64,000 nucleotides of DNA from Bacteroidetes bacterium UBA1947 (lineage in GTDB: Bacteria > Bacteroidota > Bacteroidia > Chitinophagales > Chitinophagaceae). The stretch is taken from the NCBI GenBank assembly GCA_002336915.1, contig DDET01000015.1, positions 1-64,000 on the forward strand, read 5' to 3'. The first letter of the stretch is position 1. Every line of letters begins with the position of its first letter. Shown piece by piece: positions 9,374-20,000 of this stretch. The position numbers and the translations under genes are program-made. The notes under the pieces are model-generated. The model saw only the letters and a list, made by a program, of their open reading frames with translations. It was not told where the DNA came from and did no database searches.

Positions 9374-10609
9374 CTAAAAAACCTCGCCAAGGTTCACAAA
9401 GAATCCGCGTGACCCGTTAAGGCCGAAAGCATAGTCTATAGCCAGGTTGGTGCCCGAGTACTTATTAAGCTTTATGCGGAGGCCTGCCCCGGCACCGGGA
9501 GCGATAACCTCAAATTTATTAGAAGGCTGTTCGCTAAAGCTTTGGGCATTAGCGAATACGACAGCCCCCAGTAATCCATTGTGAGTAATGTCCATACGGT
9601 ATTCAGCCTCCAGGTATAACATGTTTTTTCCACGGAACCGGCCTTGTATGTATCCCCTGCCTGTATTTACAGAGGCATCCCAACCTGTGCTCGGCAATTG
9701 CAGGTAAGGAGTGCGGCCAAACGTGAACCAATAATAGTTCCAGAAGGCGATTATTTTTCTGCGCCGGCCGGGCAATTTTATGTATTTCCTGAAATCGGCC
9801 TGCAAAGATGCCCAATTGGCATCGCTGCCAAGGAATTTATAGTGCGGGCGATAAGCGATCCCGGCATATAAACCGTTCCCGGGGTTTATGGTATTCTTAC
9901 GGTTATCATAGAGTGCATTTACAGAAATGCCTGATGAAATAGACGTATTAGTAAGCCCATATTTTTGAAAATCCGTTACCTTTCCCCTGGGTGGGTCTTG
10001 TTCATGTATATTCCAATAGTAATCGAGGTCGTAACCCAGGCCCAGGTAGGTTTTATCAGCAACAGATTTCAAAACGGTCTGGTGCAGGCGCAAATACGAA
10101 TAATCTATCATGTAACCAGTGCCGGGTTTCGTGTATCCACCCAAACCATATGTAAAGGAAGGGTAGTACATATAACGCCAGTCGGTGATGATATTAAAAT
10201 CATTGTTCTTCGTCCAGAAGTTTGCCTGTATAGGGAATATAACCTGGTTGTATGATGTGTATGCGAAGCTTGTCAGGATCGTTGACGCCCTTTCATCGGG
10301 GAGGTCATATGTATAAAATGCGGCATTTGCAAAACCGATAATGGCAAAACTGGTTTGCAATGAATAGCCTACAGTGGGCAAGCCAGAAATGCGTACTTTT
10401 TTTGAACTGATTTCGGTTGTATCTACCGGCAGCACCACTTTCTTTTTGAACAGTCTATGTGCAATATCAAACAGGTCCTTCTGCCTGTTGTGGCGCCAAC
10501 TGTTGCTCCTGCTCTCAATATCAATAGGGGACACTGTAACCTGTGCATACAAGCCGGTGCTCAAAAATAAGAATACAAGTACCGAAGATATTTTTAGCAA
10601 GTATCGCAA
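9374..10609 (-). CDS. BamA/TamA (Omp85) family outer membrane protein
   Basis: A 411-residue predicted outer membrane beta barrel with a signal peptide ending in YAQ (residue 23). Alternating aromatic and polar strands run to a C-terminus ending FFVNLGEVF. The segment VNALYDNRKNTINPGNGLYAGIAY (near 220-240) resembles the Omp85 surface-antigen signature. No POTRA domains are present, so it is a barrel-only member. The start is TTG at 10609: an in-frame stop lies five codons upstream and no ATG gives a signal peptide. A minus-strand TATCTTTG at 10671-10664 is a plausible -7 element. The cargo or partner is unknown. Confidence 0.75.
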   Translation of the reverse strand: MRYLLKISSVLVFLFLSTGLYAQVTVSPIDIESRSNSWRHNRQKDLFDIAHRLFKKKVVLPVDTTEISSKKVRISGLPTVGYSLQTSFAIIGFANAAFYTYDLPDERASTILTSFAYTSYNQVIFPIQANFWTKNNDFNIITDWRYMYYPSFTYGLGGYTKPGTGYMIDYSYLRLHQTVLKSVADKTYLGLGYDLDYYWNIHEQDPPRGKVTDFQKYGLTNTSISSGISVNALYDNRKNTINPGNGLYAGIAYRPHYKFLGSDANWASLQADFRKYIKLPGRRRKIIAFWNYYWFTFGRTPYLQLPSTGWDASVNTGRGYIQGRFRGKNMLYLEAEYRMDITHNGLLGAVVFANAQSFSEQPSNKFEVIAPGAGAGLRIKLNKYSGTNLAIDYAFGLNGSRGFFVNLGEVF

Positions 10610-11044
10610 ATTGGCCGGCGGTATTTATAAATTATTTCAATATGATGTCTTGAGTAAAGTGCACAAAGATAAATTTTCCTTCTTTGGTTTAGGTGGATTT
10701 GCTATGATGGCTATGTTATAATTTTTAAAAACTTTTAATCTAAAAGAGCGGCGGTTTCGCGAATTCCAGTGAATGCTAACAAACTAGATATAAGTGAGAT
10801 TAACAATACATATTATTCTTAATAATTAATGCATTTGAGCATATAAAACGCGTATTTTTTGTATTTCAAAGCAAACTTATATCGAATAAATTTATTTTTA
10901 GGATAATAGCTTAAAGTACTTGACTTATATCCACAGATTATTATCTTTACCCTCGTATATTTGAGGCAAATCTCATTTATTAAGGGATATTGGAGAAAAA
11001 TTTTGTTAAATCTTAATAGTTTCAAGCACTAACGTCAAATACCT
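10610..11044. other. AT-rich intergenic region before the giant gene
   Basis: No gene is supported in these 435 bases. The left end carries the probable promoter of the Omp85 gene (minus strand). The right end carries a -7-like TATATTTG at 10956-10963, 82 bases before the start of the 3272-residue protein, implying a fairly long AT-rich leader. No convincing -33 TTG lies at the right spacing. Confidence 0.5.
10956..10963 (+). promoter_or_regulatory. Candidate -7 element of the giant Ig-repeat gene
   Basis: TATATTTG matches TAnnTTTG exactly and is the best candidate upstream of the start at 11045. The -33 position is poor, so confidence is limited. Confidence 0.35.
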
Positions 11045-14000
11045 ATGAAAAGAACAGTTACGCGTTTTCTTTGGGTTGTATCAATTTTGGCTATGTTGCC
11101 GGGCTTTGCAATTGCAGCGCCCACGTTCTCAACGGGCAATACAGCTAGCTTTACAATTTGCCAAAATGCATCGGCGACATCTCTCGACAACATGCTGGGT
11201 GTCGACGATCTTGCAGCCGGCACACTCACATGGTCAGTGAACTCCGGTCCGGCTCATGGTAGTTTGAATGGTTTTTCTCAAAGCCAGCCATCAGGTGGTT
11301 TCGGTATTTCGCCTGCAGGTACAACATACACGCCAACAGTAGGCTACAGTGGTACCGATAACTTCATCATCAGGGTTACTGACGGTGTAAACGTTATCAA
11401 CAAATCATTTACAGTGACAATTACCCCGCTGCCAGCGCAGCCGGGTGGTTTCGTTACTTCAAGTACTACAGTTTGTGCCGGTCAAAATAACGTTACCTAC
11501 ACTGTTCCCAATGATCCCACAGTCACATATACATGGGGTTATTCAGGAAACGGAGGCAGTATAGCGGCGGCAGGAAATACGGCAAACATCAGCTTTGCTG
11601 CTAATGCTACTTCAGGTACCGTTAGCGTATTTGCTACAAATGCCTGTGGTACTTCCACAGCCAGGACAATCGCTGTAACTGTTAACGCTACACCTGCAAC
11701 TCCAAGCGCTATCACAGGTACTTCACCTGTGTGTCAGGGGCAAACAGGTGTATCATACTCTGTGACAAATGATCCTAACGCCACTTCTTATAACTGGAAC
11801 TACACCGGCAGCGGTGGAGTTATCAACGGCTCGGGAAATGCTATTACCATTAACTTCAGCAATACCGCTACATCGGGTACACTTACTGTGACTGCAACAA
11901 ATAGTTGCGGCACGTCTGCACAAAGGACTTTTGCAATAACAGTTAACTCTCTTCCTGCACAGCCGGCAAGTTTCACAACCAGCTCGCCAACAGTGTGCCA
12001 GGGACAGACCAATGTAGTATATACCGTACCAAACGATCCTACAGCTACATCTTATAACTGGAACTATACAGGTACCGGTGCAAGCATAACAAATTCAGGT
12101 AACAGTGCCTTTATCACGTTCTCAGGTACTGCTACATCAGGTATATTACAGGTTTCGATCACAAATGCCTGCGGCACCTCATCTAACCTGAACCTGCCAA
12201 TAACTGTAAATTCAATACCTGCCCAGCCAGGTAATTTCACAAATTCTTCTACTTCGGTATGCGCCGGTCAAAGCAATGTTCAGTACACGGTGCCGAATGT
12301 AGCCGGTGTTACATATAACTGGTCTTATTCAGGTAACGGTGGAAATATTACACCGTCCGGTAATACAGCTTTCATCACATTTGCTGCAAATGCGACATCA
12401 GGTGTTGTGAGCGTTACCGCTACAAATTCCTGCGGTACGTCCACTGCCCGCTCTGTTGCGGTTACTGTAACTGCAATTCCCGGCACACCTAGTGTAATTA
12501 CAGGTACCACTCCTGTATGCCAGGGGGCAACCGGTGTAACGTACTCTGTAACCAACGATCCGAATGCTACATCATACAACTGGTCTTATTCCGGTTCGGG
12601 TGCTACCATTAATGGTTCGGGTAACAGTATAACTGTTGACTTCAGCAATACCGCTACTTCAGGTACGCTTAGCGTAACGGCTACCAACAGCTGCGGTACT
12701 TCAGGAGTTCGTAACTTCTCCATTACTGTTAATCCATTACCGGTTCAGCCATCAGCGATCACCGGCAGCACTTCAGCTTGCCAGGGCCAGAACAACGTAC
12801 CTTATTCAGTGACCAACGTACCCGGTAACTCCTATACATGGACTTACTCGGGCACCGGCGCTAATATTAATGGTGTTGGTAATGCCATAACAATAAGCTT
12901 TAGCAATACAGCCACTTCGGGAAATTTGAGTGTAACAACTACAAACTCCTGCGGTACATCAACTGCTTCTGTATTATTTATTACCATCAACCCGCTGCCA
13001 GCCCAGCCGGCTAACTTCACTGCCAGCTCAGCTACCGTATGCCAGGGCCAGAACGGTGTTGTATATACAGTACCAAATGATCCTACGGTAACATCTTATA
13101 ACTGGACTTACTCAGGTTCCGGTGGTACGATCAATGGTTCAGGTAATAGTATTACCATGAACTTCAGCAATACAGCTACATCGGGTACATTAAGTGTTAC
13201 TGCTACTAATGCCTGCGGTACATCAACTGCGCGCACAATTGCAATAACCGTTAACACGCTGCCTGCACAACCGGCTAACTTCTCTGTGTTTACCACACCG
13301 GTATGCCAGGGAGCTGTAGGTGTAGCCTATGCGGTGCCTAACGATCCTACTGTAACGTCATATAACTGGACTTACTCAGGTTTAGGCGGTACCATCAACG
13401 GTTCAGGTAATAGTATTACTATGGACTTCAGCAATACTGCTACATCGGGCACCTTAAGTGTAACTGCCACGAACTCCTGCGGTACTTCATCTGCAAGAAC
13501 ATTGGCAATAACAGTAACTGCCCTGCCTTCTCAGCCAAGTGTTATTACGGGTACTACTCCTGTATGCCAGGGCCAGAACAACGTAGCTTACACTGTAACA
13601 AATGATCCTTCTGTAACTTATACATGGGCTTACTCCGGTTCAGGTGGTACTATTAATGGTACCAGCAACAGTATTACCATGAACTTCAGCAATACTGCTA
13701 CTTCAGGTACATTAAGTGTTACTGCTACAAATTCCTGCGGTACCTCAACTGCAAGGACATTTGCTATAACAGTTAACCCGCTGCCATCACAGCCTGCTAA
13801 CTTCACGGTGTTCTCTTCTGCAGTATGCCAGGGCCAGAACGGTGTTGTATACACTGTGCCAAATGACCCGACAGTTACAACATACAACTGGACTTACTCA
13901 GGTACAGGCGGAAGCATCAGTGGTTCAGGCAACAGCATAACAATGGCTTTCTCTGCAACCGCCACTTCAGGTACATTAAGCGTAACAGCTACAAATGCCT

Positions 14001-17000
14001 GCGGTACTTCAATAGCCCGCACTATAGCAATAACAGTTAATACAATACCAGGTCAGCCTGCAGCTTTCACTGCCGGTTTACTTAATGTATGCCAGGGCCA
14101 GACAGGTGTTATCTATACAGTACCTAATGATCCTAACGCTACATCATACTCGTGGACGTATTCAGGCTTAGGTGCTACCATCACAGGTTCTACCAATTCG
14201 GTTTCTATAGATTTCAGCAATACAGCTACTTCGGGCACATTGAGTGTTTCTGCTGTAAATGCCTGCGGCACATCTATAGCGAGGACAATGTCTATCAATG
14301 TTACAAACCTGCCTGCACAACCCGCTAACTTTACAGCTTCTTCTTCAGTAGTTTGCCAGGGCCAGACAGGTGTGGTTTATACAGTGCCAAACGATCCAAG
14401 CGTTACCACTTATACCTGGAACTATACCGGCACAGGTGGTACAATAGTAGGTTCAGGTAATAGCATTACCATGAACTTCAGCAACACCGCTACTTCAGGT
14501 ACATTGAGCGTGACTGCTACAAATGCCTGCGGTACTTCAATAGCACGTACAATTAATATAACCGTAAATAGTGTGCCTGCAATGCCTGCGGCATTTACCA
14601 CTTCAAGTGCAACGGTTTGCCAGGGCCAGACAGGTGTTGTGTATACGGTGCCTAACGATCCTACAGCTACATCTTATACATGGACGTATACCGGTACAGG
14701 TGCTACCATCAATGGTACTACCAATACAGTAGTTGTTGACTTCAGCGCTACTGCTACCAGCGGTACACTGAGCGTAAAAGCTAACAATACCTGCGGTGCA
14801 TCAGCTGCCCGCACAATTGCAATAACAGTTAATACACTGCCAGCTCAACCTGGTAACTTCCTTACAGGTCCGGCTACAGTATGCCAGGGCCAGAACAACG
14901 TAGTTTACTCTGTACCATTCGATCCTACAGTATCTTATACATGGAGCTACTCAGGGTTTGGTGCTACAGTGGTTCCAGCTAACAATACTGCATCTATCAG
15001 CTTTAGTGCAACAGCTACCACAGGTACTGTGAACGTATACGCTACCAATGCATGCGGTAACTCTACAGTAAGGTCTATGCTGGTAACAGTTAACCCACTG
15101 CCGAACCAACCTGCTGCATTCCTTGCATCTAGTTCTTCAGTATGCCAGGGCCAGACAAATGTAGTTTACACAGTGCCTAACGATCCTACTGTAACTTATA
15201 CATGGAGCTACACAGGTGCCGGCGCTACAATCAATGGTACAACAAACAGCGTACTGATCGACTTCAGCGCAACCGCTACTTCGGGAACACTTAATGTAAC
15301 TGCTACTAATGCTTGCGGTACATCAGCACCAAGGTCTGTAGCAATAACAGTTAACCCGCTGCCATTGCAGCCTGCTAACTTTACTACATTCTCTGCTACA
15401 GTATGCCAGGGCCAGAACAACGTAACTTATACAGTGCCTAATGATCCTACTGTTACCTACAACTGGGTTTACTCAGGTTCAGGTGCAACCATCGTTGGTA
15501 CGGGTAACAGCGTTATCATCAATTTTGCCAACAATGCTACTTCCGGTACATTAAGCGTAACAGCTAACAATGTCTGCGGTACATCTGCTGCGAGGACTGT
15601 GGCTATCACAGTTAACCCGCTGCCATTGCAGCCGGCTAACTTCACTACGTTCAGCGCTACTGTATGCCAGGGACAGAACAATGTTGCTTATGCGGTGCCA
15701 AATGATCCAACTGTTACATACAACTGGTCATACTCAGGCATAGGCGCAACAATATCGCCTTATGGTGATAGCGTTTCGATAAACTTTGCAGCAAATGCTA
15801 CTAATGGTACATTAAGTGTAACAGCTACTAACTCTTGCGGTACATCTGCAGCAAGGACATTGTTGATCACGGTTAACCCGCTGCCAAACCAGCCAGGTGC
15901 CTTCACTACTTCCAGCCCAACAGTATGCCAGGGCCAGAACGGTGTTGTTTATGCAGTTCCATTTGATCCAACAGTAACATATACATGGACTTATTCAGGC
16001 CTTGGCGCTACCATAAACGGTTCAAGCAATACGGTATCTGTTGACTTCAGCACATCTGCTACTTCCGGCACCCTGGTAGTAACTGCTACTAACAGTTGTG
16101 GTAATTCTATACCAAGAACACTTGCAATAACAGTTAACCCGCTTCCTGCTCAGCCCGGCGCGTTCACCACATCGAGCGCTACAGTTTGCCAGGCACAGAA
16201 CGGTGTTATATATACAGTGCCACTTGATGTAACTGCTACTTCTTATACATGGCAGTACTCAGGTACAGGCGCAACTATCAATGGTACTACTAACAGTGTT
16301 ACAGTCGACTTTAGTGCAACTGCTACTTCCGGTACATTGAGTGTATGGGCAAACAATGCTTGCGGTGCATCTGCGCTGCCACGCACCATTGCTATAACAG
16401 TTAACCCGCTGCCATTGCAGCCGGCTAACTTCACTACCTCAAGTGCTACAGTTTGCCAGGGCCAGAACAATGTGGTTTACGTAGTTCCTGCAGTTGCCAA
16501 TGCAACTTCATACACATGGACATACAGCGGCACCGGTGCTACTATAACTCCATTTGGAGATAGCGCAATAATAAGCTTCGCTGTAACTGCAACTTCAGGC
16601 ACACTTAGCGTAACAGCTACAAATGCCTGCGGTACATCTGCAGCCAGGACACTTGCAATAACAGTTAACCCATTGCCAAACCAGCCTGCTGCCTTTACAA
16701 CCAGCACAGCTGTTGTTTGTCAGAACGTTAACGGTGTTGTTTATACAGTTCCAAACGATCCTACCGTAACATATAACTGGACATATTCCGGTACAGGGGT
16801 TAACATCAATGGCAGCACAAACAGTGTTACACTTGATTTCACGCCTACGGCTACTTCAGGTACATTAAGTGTAACAGCTACCAACTCTTGCGGAACATCT
16901 ATAGCAAGGTCAATAGCAATAACGGTTAATCCGCTGCCTGCTCAGCCGGCTAACTTCACTGCCTTCACTAATCCTGTTTGCCAGGGCCAGAACAACGTAG

Positions 17001-20000
17001 TGTACACAGTGCCAAACGATCCTACTGCAACGTCATATACATGGACATATAGCGGCCTTGGTGCTACCATCACAGGTACTACAAACAGTGTTACTATCAA
17101 CTTTAGCGCATCTGCTACTTCAGGTACACTTTCTGTAATAGCTAACAATCCATGCGGTTCTTCATTAACTCCAAGGACACTTGCAATAACAGTTAACCCG
17201 CTGCCAGCTCAACCTGCTCCGTTCACTGCTGCTACTACTACAGTATGCCAGGGTGATGACAGTGTGTTCTACGCAGTGCCTAATGATCCTACAGTTACAT
17301 ATGTTTGGACATACTCAGGCGCTGGTGCAACTATACTGAACAGCAACTTGTCAGGTACTTATATCAACTTTGCAAATAATGCTACATCGGGTACACTTAG
17401 TGTTTCTGCTTCTAATGCTTGCGGCCTTTCTGTTGCACGCACAGTAAACATCACAGTTAATCCTCTGCCAAACCAGCCTGCAGGTTTCACAACATTCAGC
17501 GCTACAGTATGCCAGGGCCAGAACAATGTGGTGTACACAGTTCCAAATGATCCAACTGTAGTTTATGCATGGACTTATACAGGTACAGGTGCAACAATAA
17601 CAGGTAATACAAATAGTGTAACTGTTAACTTCAGCGCTACTGCTACTTCAGGTAATATACAGGTAACTGCTTCTAACAGCTGCGGTACTTCTATACCAAG
17701 GTCGGTTGCGGTAACTGTTAATCCATTGCCACTGCAGCCGGGGGCATTCACAACATTCACCAACCCTGTTTGCCAGGGCCAGGCGAATGTGTCATTCGCA
17801 GTGCCATTTGATCCTACTGTAGTTACTTACAACTGGGCTTACTCCGGTGCGGGTGCTACTATAGTTACTTATGGAGACAGCGCGGTGATCAGCTTCAACA
17901 ACGTGGCTACCTCGGGTAACCTGACAGTGTCAGCTACCAACTCTTGCGGTACTTCTATACCAAGGACACTTGCACTGGTTGTTAACCCGCTTCCTGCTCA
18001 GCCTTCAGCATTCACAGCAGGACCTGCCGTGGTATGCCAGGGCCAGACAGGTGTGGTTTACACAACTCCAAACAATCCTTTGGTTACTTATACATGGACT
18101 TACTCGGGTACAGGTGCTACAATCAACGGCACAGGTAACAGTGTTAGCGTAGACTTCAGCGCTACTGCTACATCAGGTACATTGAGCGTGACGGCTACTA
18201 ACTCTTGCGGTACGTCAACTGCACGCACTATAGCGATCACGGTTAACCCGCTGCCAGCTCAACCGGGCAACTTCACAGTATCTAACGCGTTCCCTTGCCA
18301 GGGCCAGAACAACGTTACCTATACCGTACCCTTTGTTGCAGGTGTTGTTTACACCTGGACTTACACAGGCGGAACAGGGGCAACGATAGTAGGTGGTGGT
18401 AACAGTATCATCGTTAACTATAGCAACGTAGCTACATCAGGTACACTTAATGTTACAGCTACAAATGCCTGCGGTACATCAATTGCACGCAGCCTTGCTA
18501 TAACAGTCAGGTTACTGCCTAACCAGCCAAATGGCTTTACTACATTTACCAACCCTGTATGCCAGGGCCAGACAGGCGTTGTTTACACAGTTCCTTCTGA
18601 TACCGGCACTACATCATATACATGGACGTACTCAGGTACAGGTGCTACCTTCGCAAGCACGACAAATACAGTAACCGTTGACTTCAGTGCTACTGCTACA
18701 TCTGGTACACTGAGCGTGACAGCGACCAACTCTTGCGGTACATCTGCTCCCCGCAGTATAGCAATAACAGTTAACCAGCCACCGGCTATTACTACACAGC
18801 CTGTTGACAGAACATTGTGCCAGGGTGGTAATACCACATTTGGTGTAATAGCGACAGGTACAGCACTTACTTACCAATGGCAGGTAAATGACGGTACCGG
18901 TTGGGTTGATCTGACCAATACTGCTCCTTATGGCGGTGTTACAACTGCGACAATGTCTATCACTACGGTTACCTACCTGATGAACGGGTACCAGTACCGT
19001 GTGGTGGTAAGCGGCGCTTGTGCTCCTCCTGCAACCTCAAATGCTGCACTGCTTACTGTAAATACAGCTCCAACGCTTGTATCACAGTCTCCAAGCACTA
19101 CAGTTTGCGAAGGTGATAACGCACTGTTCAGCATAACAGCTACAGGTTCCGGCCTCACTTACCAGTGGCAGGTTGATAACGGTACAGGTTTTGCCAATGT
19201 TCCGGCAGCTCCACCATATAGCGGTGGTACTACTGCTACACTTACAATAACAGGTGTTACTGCTGCAATGGACGGATATAACTATCGCGTGATAGTAACC
19301 GGTACTTGCGCCCCGGTAGCTACTTCAGGTACTGTAACACTTAATGTGAACACCCTCCCTGTTATAACAACTGATCCTGCGGATGTTACTGCATGTTCCG
19401 GTTCTACTGCAACGTTTACTGCGGCAGCAACTGGTACAGGTATCACATACCAGTGGCAGGAAGACCAGGGTACAGGTTTTGTTAACCTGGTTAACAATGC
19501 CACTTACAATGGTGTTACTACTCCTTCACTTACTGTCAGCAACCTGACATCAGCGATGAACGGTTACCAATATCGTGTAGTAGTTACAGGTACATGTCCT
19601 CCACCTGCTACATCATTAATCGCTACGCTGACTGTGAGCAATACCGCTTCATGGACAGGTGTTATCAGTACAGCATGGTCTAATCCAGGTAACTGGAGCT
19701 GTAACGTATTGCCAAATGCAACTACAGATGTATTCGTTCCGACTACTGCTCCTAACATGCCATTGGTTGATATACCAACAGCGATATGTAACAACCTGGC
19801 AATTGATCCTGCAGCCAGTGTAGCCTTCACAGGTGTTGGTAATAAGCTGGAACTGAAGGGTAGCGTTACGAACAACGGTACATTCGATCCGTCACTTGGT
19901 GAGGTAATGCTTACAGGTAATGTTAACCAGTTTGTTCCGGGTGCTGTATACCAAAGCTTAAGGCTGGAAGGACAATTTGATAAAACAATACAGGGCATCA

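Noticed and set aside
11800..18840. Many antisense open frames of 60-85 codons, alike in sequence, inside the giant gene
   Set aside because: They recur because the sense repeats recur. They lack start contexts, and the composition (Val, Ala, Pro rich) is what antisense reading of Thr/Ser/Gly-rich repeats gives.
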